From an uncultured bacterium (GTDB taxonomy: Bacteria > Actinomycetota > Coriobacteriia > Coriobacteriales > Coriobacteriaceae), in the NCBI GenBank assembly GCA_905214425.1, contig CAJMLY010000034.1:1-19650 (forward strand): a stretch of 19,650 nucleotides of DNA, written 5' to 3'. A program made the position numbers and the translations under genes. Shown here piece by piece: positions 1-8,369 of this stretch (the first letter of the stretch is position 1; the number at the start of each line of letters is the position of its first letter). Under the pieces are notes generated by a model. The model had not been told where the DNA came from. It was given only the letters and a program-made list of their open reading frames with translations, and made no database searches.

Positions 1-32
1 AATAAAAAAACCGCCCCGTATGGAGCGGTTTT
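1..32 (-). terminator. Intrinsic terminator of the homocysteine methyltransferase gene
   Basis: On the minus strand an 8-bp stem (7-14 with 25-32, AAAACCGC/GCGGTTTT) is extended by two more C-G pairs after one mismatch. It is followed by a run of T residues (complement of the A-rich stretch 4-10). It begins 6 bp beyond the TAA stop at 38-40. Stem plus T-tract is the classic Rho-independent form. The arm at 7-19 is identical to one arm of the pepT terminator at 2757-2769. Confidence 0.85.
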
Positions 33-37
33 GCCCT

Positions 38-931
38 TTATATATCGAGCGCCTCGGCCATCGCTGCCGTAGTGATTGCCGTGGTTCCACAGCAACTGCC
101 CACCATTGCGGCACCGGCATGTCTCCATTCGATGCATGCGCGCGCGAAAGCTTCGGGGTTCTCGTGCCATACGGGGCCATCCTGAGTCTGGACCGGATCG
201 CCTACGTTGGGACGCACCGTGACGGGAGTAGTCGCCGATGCAACCATCCTGGGCACCGCCGCGTTCGCGGCCGCAAGCGAACAGCAATTAACACCAACCG
301 AGTTTGCTCCGTGTTTTTCGGCGTACAAAACGGCTGCCTCGATGTTGAGGCCATCGCCCAACAGGTCGCCTTTATCGTCAACGACAAAACTCACCAGAAC
401 AGGCATACCGTCGGCGGCATCTCGGGCGCCGGCAAGCATGGGCTGCAAATTACGGATAGACGTCACCGTCTCGATCAGCAGACCGTCAACGCCGGCATTG
501 AGCAAGGCGTGCGCCTGTTCGCGCGCAATGCCTCGGATTTCACGATACTCGGCAGAGTCCTCGGCAAACCACTCAATACCGATCGGGCCCATCGAGCCCA
601 GCAGCAGCTGAGGGTGCGCCTGGCGGGCATCGTCGACGGCCCCGCGATTGACCTCCGCCACGGACGGCGCAATCTGGTCGTGCTTGAGGGCATAGCTCGA
701 TGCCTGAAAGGTGTTGGTAATGAGCACCTGCGCGCCAGCGGCGACATACAAGCGATGGATACGAGAAACGGTCTGCGGCTCCGCCAGATTCCAAAACGCC
801 GGTGGAATGTCGGCGGCATCGTACTCACTCAACAAAACACTGCCCATGGGGCCCTGCGCCAACAAGGTCTCGCTCGACAAGCGGCGCGTAAGTTCCTCGG
901 CACCAAAGCGGTTGTAATAACTCGTATCCAT
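38..931 (-). CDS. Homocysteine S-methyltransferase family protein
   Basis: 297 residues. The protein has the zinc-dependent homocysteine S-methyltransferase fold: the first zinc cysteine lies in GVNCC (C216) and the other two in GSCCGT (C280, C281), the standard three-Cys site that activates the homocysteine thiol. Other family segments are visible, such as ITNTFQAS near residue 72 and LLIETVTS near 151. Length fits the YagD/MmuM-like single-domain enzymes (about 300 aa), which usually take the methyl group from S-methylmethionine or AdoMet; no folate- or cobalamin-binding domain of MetH is present. The donor cannot be told from sequence. It is the second gene of a two-gene unit, 10 bp after the DtxR-family gene, so it is probably co-transcribed with the regulator. 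A GGGA motif precedes the ATG at a suitable distance. Cytosolic; no signal peptide. Confidence 0.88.
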   Translation of the reverse strand: MDTSYYNRFGAEELTRRLSSETLLAQGPMGSVLLSEYDAADIPPAFWNLAEPQTVSRIHRLYVAAGAQVLITNTFQASSYALKHDQIAPSVAEVNRGAVDDARQAHPQLLLGSMGPIGIEWFAEDSAEYREIRGIAREQAHALLNAGVDGLLIETVTSIRNLQPMLAGARDAADGMPVLVSFVVDDKGDLLGDGLNIEAAVLYAEKHGANSVGVNCCSLAAANAAVPRMVASATTPVTVRPNVGDPVQTQDGPVWHENPEAFARACIEWRHAGAAMVGSCCGTTAITTAAMAEALDI

Positions 932-941
932 ATATATCCCG

Positions 942-1364
942 CTATTCCTCGACGCTGATTCCCTGCTTTTCGAGATAGGCGAGCCAGCGGCTCATCGTGT
1001 CCTCGGATAGCGCATGCTCCATCATGCAGGCCTCGGAATCGGCTCGCTCAAATTCGACACCGAGCTCCTGAACCAAAAACGTGCGGATGAGGCGATGACG
1101 GTACCAGATAGCCGTGCCAACCTCGCGGCCGCGATCGGTCAGGATCACCTTGCCGTAGTGCGATTGCTCGACAAGCTCGGATGCCTTGAGAGCCGAAACC
1201 GCTTTATTGACCGATGCCTTGGAGACGCCAAGGCGCTGCGCGATGTCGACCGATCGAACGCCGTTGGTTTCCCCCTCTTCGCTTTCAATGCGAACCATGC
1301 ACTCCAAGTAGTCTTCGTTCGCCACCGTCAGATGTAGTTCGCGCGAGCTATTTGTCGTATCCAT
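942..1364 (-). CDS. DtxR/MntR-family metal-dependent transcriptional regulator
   Basis: 140 residues from the ATG at 1364. An N-terminal winged helix covers about residues 14-80 (SVDIAQRLGVSKASVNKAVS is the helix-turn-helix). The dimerisation and metal-binding domain follows, with YRHRL (H90) and EACMMEH (C113, E116, H117). These match the DtxR primary-site Cys-Glu-His, yet the protein ends like MntR with no SH3-like third domain. Two DtxR ancillary ligands (E83, H98 there) appear replaced by R94 and D109. Iron versus manganese specificity is therefore open. I prefer 1364 over an upstream ATG at 1385 because a GGGACGGAAG purine tract precedes 1364 and a likely -10 box (1396-1401) would put transcription start only a few bases before 1385. 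First gene of the unit with the methyltransferase; divergent from pepT. Confidence 0.87.
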   Translation of the reverse strand: MDTTNSSRELHLTVANEDYLECMVRIESEEGETNGVRSVDIAQRLGVSKASVNKAVSALKASELVEQSHYGKVILTDRGREVGTAIWYRHRLIRTFLVQELGVEFERADSEACMMEHALSEDTMSRWLAYLEKQGISVEE

Positions 1365-1395
1365 GATCTTCCGTCCCTTCTGCATTCAATGGCTG

Positions 1396-1401
1396 ATTCT
1401 A
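1396..1401 (-). promoter_or_regulatory. Likely -10 box of the DtxR-family gene
   Basis: The minus strand reads TAGAAT, one mismatch from TATAAT, about 32 bp upstream of the ATG at 1364. No good -35 box is visible at 16-18 bp; that position is occupied by the palindrome 1418-1437. This would suit a promoter directly blocked by a bound repressor. Predicted by eye only. Confidence 0.45.
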
Positions 1402-1417
1402 CCCCATCCAAGCGTCG

Positions 1418-1437
1418 CGGTATGCCGTGGCATACCG
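1418..1437. promoter_or_regulatory. Palindromic operator candidate between divergent genes
   Basis: CGGTATGCCGTGGCATACCG is a perfect 9-bp inverted repeat with a 2-bp centre. It lies in the 120-bp gap between the divergent DtxR-family gene and pepT, over the -35 region of the minus-strand promoter and just upstream of a candidate pepT -10. DtxR-family proteins bind such palindromes as dimers and often repress their own gene, so this regulator is the first candidate ligand. The sequence does not resemble the known DtxR or MntR consensus boxes, so the match is an inference from position and symmetry. Confidence 0.6.
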
Positions 1438-1446
1438 TGCTAGAGT
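1438..1446 (+). promoter_or_regulatory. Candidate extended -10 of pepT
   Basis: TGCTAGAGT is a TGn-extended -10 with four of six matches to TATAAT, about 39 bp before the pepT ATG at 1485. The upstream -35 zone coincides with the palindrome 1418-1437. No clear -35 hexamer is seen, so this is a weak call. Confidence 0.35.
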
Positions 1447-1484
1447 TCTTGTTGCACACGACGACCAAGATTGGAGCGGTCTTT

Positions 1485-2732
1485 ATGGAAAACACCACCA
1501 CGAACCCCGATGTCCTCGAGCGCTTTTTGCGCTACGTCCAGATCAACACGCAGTCCGAGGATGCAAACTGCGACCAGGTACCCTCGAGCGCCGTTCAGTT
1601 TGACCTTGCCAACGTGCTGGCTAAAGAGCTGCGCGAGCTTGGTGCGGAAGATGCCCACGTGACCGAGCACGCCTATGTCTGCGCGCATATCCCCGCAAGT
1701 GCGGGCGCTGAGGACAAGCCCGCCCTGGGCCTGATCGCCCATCTCGACACCACCGAAGTTGCACCGGGTGCCGGCGTGAAACCGCACATCGTACACTACG
1801 AAGGCGGCGACCTGGTCTGCGGCACGGTTGACGGTAAGCCCGTTGCCATGAGTACCGCCAAGCTTCCCGCCCTGAACGACCTCGCGGGTGAGGACCTGGT
1901 CTGCAGCGATGGCACCACGCTGCTGGGCGCGGACGACAAGGCAGGCGTCGCCGAGATCATGTCACTTGTCGCGCGTATCGCTCAGGACCCCTCTCTGCCC
2001 CATCCCGCACTCGGCATTTGCTTCTGCCCTGACGAGGAGATCGGCCACGGAGCCGAGCTGTTGGATATCGATACCTTTGGCTGCAAGTACGCCTACACGG
2101 TCGACGGCGGCCCCATCGGCGAGCTGGAGTGGGAGTGCTTTAACGCCGCCGAGGCGACCGTCCGCTTTGAGGGCCAGTCCATCCACCCGGGCGACGCCAA
2201 GGGCCGTATGATCAACGCAGGCAATCTGTTCTGCGACTTCAACGCGTTGCTCCCCTACGTGCAGCGCCCGGAGTATACGGAAGGCTACGAGGGCTTTTAT
2301 CACCTTGAGGGCATATCTGCGACCGTCGATCACGCCACAGCGCGTTATATCGTCCGCGACCATGACGCCGCCAAGTTCCAGCAGAAACTCGACCTTATTG
2401 ATGCCGCCGCCTCGATGCTCAACCAGCGTTTGGGTGAGGAGCGCGTGACGGTCGAGATTAAGCAGCAGTATCGAAATATGGCCGAGATCGTTCGTGACTA
2501 TCCCGAGCTTATTGATGTTGCCAAGGAAGCCTACCTTGCCTGCGGCGTTGAACCCCAAGTGCTGCCGATTCGCGGCGGCACCGACGGTGCACAGCTGTCG
2601 TTCCGCGGTCTGCCCTGCCCCAACCTTTCCACCGGCGGCTATTGCTACCACGGCGTCAACGAGTTCGTCCCGGTCAGCTCGCTCGTCAAGATGACCGACG
2701 TGCTCCAGGAGCTCGTCGCCCGCTTTGCATAG
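1485..2732 (+). CDS. pepT: Peptidase T (tripeptide aminopeptidase)
   Basis: 415 residues from the ATG at 1485, close to the 408 aa of the E. coli enzyme. M20-family di-zinc peptidase: the HLDT motif (first zinc His and Asp), GADDKAG (bridging Asp), PDEEIGHGA (catalytic and zinc Glu pair), YTVDGG (zinc Asp) and the C-terminal CYHGVNEF (last zinc His) all occur in order. It removes the N-terminal residue from tripeptides in the cytosol. The frame stays open to 1389, but GGAG at 1473-1476 lies 8 bp before the ATG at 1485 and the family N-terminus begins there. Transcribed away from the metalloregulator gene across a shared palindrome, so zinc- or metal-linked control is possible but unproven. 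Followed by its own terminator. Confidence 0.95.
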   Translation: MENTTTNPDVLERFLRYVQINTQSEDANCDQVPSSAVQFDLANVLAKELRELGAEDAHVTEHAYVCAHIPASAGAEDKPALGLIAHLDTTEVAPGAGVKPHIVHYEGGDLVCGTVDGKPVAMSTAKLPALNDLAGEDLVCSDGTTLLGADDKAGVAEIMSLVARIAQDPSLPHPALGICFCPDEEIGHGAELLDIDTFGCKYAYTVDGGPIGELEWECFNAAEATVRFEGQSIHPGDAKGRMINAGNLFCDFNALLPYVQRPEYTEGYEGFYHLEGISATVDHATARYIVRDHDAAKFQQKLDLIDAAASMLNQRLGEERVTVEIKQQYRNMAEIVRDYPELIDVAKEAYLACGVEPQVLPIRGGTDGAQLSFRGLPCPNLSTGGYCYHGVNEFVPVSSLVKMTDVLQELVARFA

Positions 2733-2756
2733 GGAACTCGAACAATCTAGGTAAGC

Positions 2757-2797
2757 AAAACCGCCCCGTCCTCAAAACCGAGAACGGGGCGGTTTTT
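2757..2797 (+). terminator. Intrinsic terminator of pepT
   Basis: A perfect 13-bp stem (2757-2769 with 2784-2796) with a 14-nt loop is followed by TTTTT, starting 24 bp after the pepT stop. As the stem is A-rich on its 5' side, it could also act on minus-strand transcripts. Confidence 0.92.
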
Positions 2798-2838
2798 GGT
2801 GCAAGGGGAGTAGTCAGCACCGCAGGTTGAGCCAACGT

Positions 2839-2953
2839 CAGCGAGCGACGTCCAAGGCGAACAAGTTGGCATGAAAAAGGCAGGGCATTGACCTTCTGGT
2901 CATGCCCTGCCTTTTGAATGACAAATTGTCGCCTTGGGCGGCGCGCAGCGTCG
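2839..2953 (-). repeat. Structured 115-bp repeat, copy A (3' module of the LCP gene)
   Basis: Same length as and about 93% identical to 18461-18575 (8 differences, no gaps). It folds into nested stems: a 13-bp outer stem with one bulge (2851-2864 with 2926-2938), a 14-bp inner stem (2875-2888 with 2902-2915) and a 4-bp cap (2890-2893 with 2898-2901) closed by a TTCT loop. Seven of the eight differences from copy B lie in stem pairs and keep or improve pairing; the eighth is the bulged base 2889. It lies 32 bp beyond the stop codon of the minus-strand LCP gene, in the convergent gap with pepT. The function is unknown; the inner hairpin looks like a terminator. Confidence 0.85.
2871..2916 (-). 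terminator. Bidirectional terminator hairpin inside copy A
   Basis: The inner stem AAAAGGCAGGGCAT (2875-2888) pairs perfectly with 2902-2915. On the minus strand it is followed by TTTTT (complement of 2874-2878), on the plus strand only by TTTT. It would end transcripts of the LCP gene and back up the pepT terminator. Confidence 0.75.
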
Positions 2954-2957
2954 AGCC

Positions 2958-2985
2958 GTTACGGCGTTTGGTAAAACGCCGTAAC
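2958..2985 (-). repeat. Hairpin abutting the stop codon of the LCP gene
   Basis: A perfect 12-bp stem (2958-2969 with 2974-2985) with loop GGTA (TACC on the transcript). It begins at the base directly after the TAA stop (2986-2988). An equivalent 12/4/12 hairpin with the same loop directly follows the prfA stop at 18579-18606. There is no T-tract, so it is not a terminator by itself. Confidence 0.8.
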
Positions 2986-4221
2986 TTAGTAGTTGGCCTC
3001 GTAGCCGTTGCCGTCGCCGATGGGCTCTTCGTAGTAGTCCGAATCGCTCGAATCGCTTGAGTCATCGGAATCGTCAGAGCTGACCGATGAGGTTGCGGTA
3101 CCGTTTGCGTAGTCGTCAGACGTGTTGTTGTTCAGGTCGCCGATCGTAGAGCTGGAACCGTCGGAAAGACCCATGGTGTTGGGACCCTTGGGATCCTTGC
3201 CGGCATCGACGCGCTCCATCATTTCCTTGAGCTCGTCCTCGTAGACAAAGACGTAGCTCACACCGTCGATCATGGTGCTGTCGTCGGCGTACGAGGGCAG
3301 GTTGGCCGAGTAGATACCGTCGACATCCATACCGCGCATGGCGTTGACCGTAGCCACGATATCCTGAACGCTCATATCGGTTACGAGCATATCGGACAGC
3401 GAATTAACCAGGCCAAAGATCTTCGTGGCATCGAAGTTATTGAGAATCTGGTTGGCAAGGGCGCCAAGCACCTGACGCTGGTGGCGCATGCGCGTGTAAT
3501 CGCCGTCGGCATAGGTGTAGCGGCAGCGGGCATAGGTAAGGGCGGTGGCACCGTCCATATGCTGCTGGCCAGCGGTAATCTTAATATCCAGGTGCTCGGG
3601 GTCGTCAACATCATCGGTTGCGTTAATGTCGATACCGCCAACCGAATCAATCAGCGCCTGCATACCGTCGAAGCTGACCTCGGCATAGTGGGAAATCTGA
3701 ACACCGCACAGCTCGTTGACCGCCTCGACCATGGCCTCGGCGCCGCCAACGGTATGGCAGGCGTTGATCTTCATGGTCTCGCCCTTGTACTCGACCTTGG
3801 TGTCGCGCGGAACGGAAATGAGCGTCGCCTGCTTTTGCGTGGGGTCGATGCGTGCCAGGATAATCGAGTCGGCACGATACGTATCCTCGCCCGGACGGCC
3901 GTCGGTGCCAAGAAGCAGCACGTAGAACGGATCCTTTGCCTCATCGGTGTCAACCAGAACCCGACGCAGATTGTCGGTAATGACATTAGAATCGCCGAGC
4001 TTGCCCATAATGGTGGCAAACCACAGGCCGGCAGCGGTAGTGGCACTCAGCAGCACGCCAAGCACGACAATGAGCGCGACGTGACGAATCGTGTGGCTAC
4101 GACGACGTTGGCGAGCGCGCTCGGAATAGCGAGCCACGTTATCGCGACTGTAGATCTTGGCCTGCGCACCAGTTGAGGGTCTTCGGGCGGTGGTATCCGC
4201 GAGGGGCTTTTTATTAAACAT
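2986..4221 (-). CDS. LytR-CpsA-Psr (LCP) family cell-wall polymer ligase
   Basis: 411 residues from the ATG at 4221. A basic cytosolic head (residues 1-45), one membrane helix (about 46-70), then the extracytoplasmic LCP domain (about 98-330) with LLLGTDGRPGEDTYRADSII (conserved Arg and Asp residues), SVPRDT and ARCRYTYADGDYTRMRHQRQ, which hold the arginines that grip the polyprenyl pyrophosphate. LCP enzymes transfer teichoic acids, capsule or other glycopolymers from the lipid carrier to peptidoglycan. The last 60 residues are a low-complexity Ser/Asp/Asn tail with runs such as SSDDSDDSSDSSDSD. A TTG at 4227 is a possible earlier start, but AGG spaced 6 bp before 4221 favours the ATG. It follows murA by 12 bp, so both probably form one wall-synthesis transcript. 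The polymer is unknown. Confidence 0.92.
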   Translation of the reverse strand: MFNKKPLADTTARRPSTGAQAKIYSRDNVARYSERARQRRRSHTIRHVALIVVLGVLLSATTAAGLWFATIMGKLGDSNVITDNLRRVLVDTDEAKDPFYVLLLGTDGRPGEDTYRADSIILARIDPTQKQATLISVPRDTKVEYKGETMKINACHTVGGAEAMVEAVNELCGVQISHYAEVSFDGMQALIDSVGGIDINATDDVDDPEHLDIKITAGQQHMDGATALTYARCRYTYADGDYTRMRHQRQVLGALANQILNNFDATKIFGLVNSLSDMLVTDMSVQDIVATVNAMRGMDVDGIYSANLPSYADDSTMIDGVSYVFVYEDELKEMMERVDAGKDPKGPNTMGLSDGSSSTIGDLNNNTSDDYANGTATSSVSSDDSDDSSDSSDSDYYEEPIGDGNGYEANY

Positions 4222-4233
4222 AGGCAACCTGTA

Positions 4234-5517
4234 TTAGTAGATGACGGGATCGGGGACGGTAGCATGCTCGACATGCGCGCCGAGCGCCTGCAGCTTTTCG
4301 ACAAACTGCTCGTAGCCGCGCTTGATGTGATGGATGGCCGAAACCTCGGTCGTCCCGTCGGCGATCAAGCCCGCTACGACGAGGGCCGCTCCGCCACGCA
4401 GATCGGGCGAGGTAACCTGTGCACCCGAGAAGCCCTTGACGCCATGAATCATGGCATGATGACTCTCGATACGAATGTCGGCACCCATGCGCACCAGCTC
4501 AGAGGCAAACATAAAGCGATTCTCGAAGATGTTCTCGGTGATAACGGAGCTACCATCGGCAAGGGCGGAGAGCACCATAATCTGCGCCTGCATGTCCGTC
4601 GGGAAGCCGGGGAACGGAAGCGTCTGGATGTCGACCGGCTTGATACGCTTGGCACGGTTCACATGGACGCCATCCTCGACGCGCTCGCAGTCGATACCCA
4701 TGAGCTCCATCTTCTTGAGCACCATGCCCAAGTGAATGGGGCAAAAGCCCGTGACATCGACACCGCGATCGTCGGCCATCAACGCACCGGCAACGATAAA
4801 GGTACCGGCCTCGATGCGGTCGCCCACTACGCGATGGGTAACAGGATGCAGCTCTTCCACGCCCTCGATGGTCACGACAGGCGTACCGGCGCCAACAATC
4901 TTGGCGCCCATCTCGTTGAGCATGTTGGCGAGATCGACGATCTCGGGCTCGCGGGCGGCATTGTCGATAACCGTGGTGCCCTGCGCGCGCACGGATGCCA
5001 TGATGAGGTTCTCGGTCGCACCGACGCTGGCGAACTCGAGCGTGACGGTGGTACCGCGCAGACCTTGGGGCGCATTAGCGTTGATGTAGCCGTGGGCGGT
5101 ATCGAACTCAACGCCCAGGGCCTCAAGACCAAGAATGTGCATATCGATCTTGCGAGCACCCAGGTTGCAGCCGCCCGGCATGGCGATCTTGGCGCGATGG
5201 AAGCGACCCAGCAGGGGTCCCATCACGGCTGTGGAAGCACGCATCTTGGCAACGAGCTCGTAGGGGGCCTCCCAAGAATCGACCTGAGAGGTATCAATCT
5301 CGAGCGTGTGCTCGTCGAGAACATCGATCGTAGCGCCCATGCCCTTGAGCACCTTGCCCATCACGTGAACATCGGAAATATCGGGCACGTTCTGCAGCGT
5401 CGTCTTGCCCGGCGCCAGAAGCGTTGCCGCCATGAGTTTGAGCGCGGAGTTCTTGGCACCCGAGACGGGCACGGAGCCTCCGATGGCGTGGCCACCCTCA
5501 ACGCGGATAATATCCAA
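4234..5517 (-). CDS. murA: UDP-N-acetylglucosamine 1-carboxyvinyltransferase
   Basis: 427 residues. First committed step of peptidoglycan synthesis: transfers enolpyruvate from PEP to UDP-GlcNAc in the cytosol. Seen: SGAKNSAL (K22, N23), GGCNLGARKIDMHI with the catalytic, fosfomycin-sensitive Cys117 on its loop, GFPTDMQAQ (catalytic Asp) and HHIKRGYEQF near the C-terminus. Two repeats of the EPSP-synthase-like fold fit the length. The start is TTG at 5515-5517, preceded by AAAGGG at suitable spacing; no ATG occurs until residue 29, which would remove essential residues. Position after the atp operon matches the order in B. subtilis, where murAA lies a few genes after atpC. A strong hairpin with a T-run sits between atpC and this ribosome-binding site. 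Confidence 0.96.
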   Translation of the reverse strand: MDIIRVEGGHAIGGSVPVSGAKNSALKLMAATLLAPGKTTLQNVPDISDVHVMGKVLKGMGATIDVLDEHTLEIDTSQVDSWEAPYELVAKMRASTAVMGPLLGRFHRAKIAMPGGCNLGARKIDMHILGLEALGVEFDTAHGYINANAPQGLRGTTVTLEFASVGATENLIMASVRAQGTTVIDNAAREPEIVDLANMLNEMGAKIVGAGTPVVTIEGVEELHPVTHRVVGDRIEAGTFIVAGALMADDRGVDVTGFCPIHLGMVLKKMELMGIDCERVEDGVHVNRAKRIKPVDIQTLPFPGFPTDMQAQIMVLSALADGSSVITENIFENRFMFASELVRMGADIRIESHHAMIHGVKGFSGAQVTSPDLRGGAALVVAGLIADGTTEVSAIHHIKRGYEQFVEKLQALGAHVEHATVPDPVIY

Positions 5518-5529
5518 GGTCTACCCTTT

Positions 5530-5572
5530 CAAAAAGCATGCCCGGGGTGGCTGGGCCATCCCGGGCATGATG
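5530..5572 (-). terminator. Terminator-like hairpin between atpC and murA
   Basis: A perfect 10-bp stem (5537-5546 with 5560-5569, CATGCCCGGG/CCCGGGCATG) extends inward by four more pairs to a 5-nt loop, and on the minus strand is followed by CTTTTTG. It would end the atp transcript. The T-run touches the GAAAGGG ribosome-binding site of murA, so read-through or an internal promoter must feed murA. Confidence 0.82.
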
Positions 5573-5605
5573 TGTTCGCAAATGGTCGAACGCTAAATCG
5601 TTTGA

Positions 5606-5998
5606 CTATTGGGCAAGCTTGAGCTTACACCATGCGATTTCATTATAGAGGTAGGCGCGGCGTGCATCATCCTCCGACAAATTACCCAGCTTCTCTTCAA
5701 AACCTTGAATATCAGCTTTAAGCTTGTCGGCATCGACGGTCGCCAAATCGCAAGCGCGCTCGGCGAGAACGGTCACGACATCGTCCGCAACCTGGGCATA
5801 GCCGCCGGCCACGGCAAACGTGTGGTCGACAGTGCCCATGGCCTTATCGGAAACGCGAACGTAACCGCGGTCGATCGTGCAGATCTCGCTGGAGTGAGCA
5901 GGCAGAACGCCAAACTCGCCATCCGTGGACGGAATCGACACAAACGCAGCGTCGCCCTCATAGGCGCAGCTCACGGGGCACACGATGCGGATACGCAT
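5606..5998 (-). CDS. atpC: ATP synthase F1 subunit epsilon
   Basis: 130 residues, the usual length. The N-terminal beta-sandwich shows the family segments DGEFGVLPAHSSEICTI and VAGGYAQV, and the C-terminal part (about 85-130) is the helical hairpin that can inhibit ATP hydrolysis. Part of the central rotor stalk. It is the last gene of the atp operon, 3 bp after atpD, and is followed by a terminator hairpin. ATG start with a GGGGAG motif upstream inside atpD. Confidence 0.95.
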   Translation of the reverse strand: MRIRIVCPVSCAYEGDAAFVSIPSTDGEFGVLPAHSSEICTIDRGYVRVSDKAMGTVDHTFAVAGGYAQVADDVVTVLAERACDLATVDADKLKADIQGFEEKLGNLSEDDARRAYLYNEIAWCKLKLAQ

Positions 5999-6001
5999 AA
6001 C

Positions 6002-7455
<1,454 letters not shown>

Positions 7456-7456
<1 letters not shown>

Positions 7457-8364
7457 TACTGTTCCTCCAATGCTGAGGCTCCGCCGACGATCTCGTTAAT
7501 CTCGGTCGTGATCGAAGCCTGGCGCACGCGACTATACGTGCGGGTAAGGGTCGAGATGATCGCGGTGGCGTTTTCCGTCGCGGAGTGCATGGCCTTGCGG
7601 CGTGCACCCTGCTCAGCAGCCGCCGAATCGATCAGGGCCTGGTAGATGACCGTCAGGATATAAGACGGCACAAGCTTGCCGAGAACATGCTCGGGAGAGG
7701 GCACGAACTCGAACGTGGACGAGATGCGCTTAGGGGCGTCGGTCTCGTTCTTACGCGGACCGTGGGCCATAGCGATCATCTCGGGGTCGAGCGGCAACAG
7801 ATGCTCGACGCGAAGCTCCTGATCCACGCGGTTCTTGGCGTGGTGGTAGACAAGCTCGACACGGTCAAGCTCACCGGCACGATACGCATCGCAGATATGA
7901 GAGGAGATCATGCGGGCCTGATTGAAATCGGGCTCAGAGGAGTTGCCCTCAAAGTGCATGACAACGTTTGCGCGGTCACGGAAATACGTGGCCGGCTTAC
8001 GCCCGCACGCGATGATCTCGCACTCGATGCCGTCGTTCGCCCAAGAAGCGGCGAGCTTTTCGGCCGTGCGCTCCACCGTCGTATTGAAACCGCCGGCAAG
8101 GCCGCGGTCCGAGGCAATAACGACAATCAGGCCATGCTTGACACTCTCATGCTTCTGCAGCATGGGATCGGTGCCCGAACAGGAGGCGTCGCCGGCGACC
8201 GTCAACATGACGTCGGTCAGCGCCTCCTTATAGGGCTCGGCCTGCTTGGAGCGATCGAGGGCACGACGGATCTTGGCCGTAGAGACCATCTCCATCGTGC
8301 GCGTGATCTGCTTGGTCGTGGTAACCGAGGAGATTCGCTTCTTAATGTCGCGAAGGTTGGCCAT
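7456..8364 (-). CDS. atpG: ATP synthase F1 subunit gamma
   Basis: 302 residues, normal to slightly long. The N-terminal helix (NLRDIKKRISSVTTTKQITRTMEMVSTAKI) and the C-terminal helix (MHSATENATAIISTLTRTYSRVRQASITTEINEIVGGASAL) form the coiled coil that turns inside the alpha-beta hexamer; SDRGLAGGFNT is the conserved middle motif. It lies 5 bp after atpA and overlaps atpD by one base. Confidence 0.97.
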
Positions 8365-8369
8365 AGGGC

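Noticed and set aside
20..958. 312-residue plus-strand reading frame
   Set aside because: Antisense to the homocysteine methyltransferase gene, whose zinc motifs are intact; it would also start inside that gene's terminator.
4264..5622. 452-residue plus-strand reading frame
   Set aside because: Antisense shadow of murA; same reasons.
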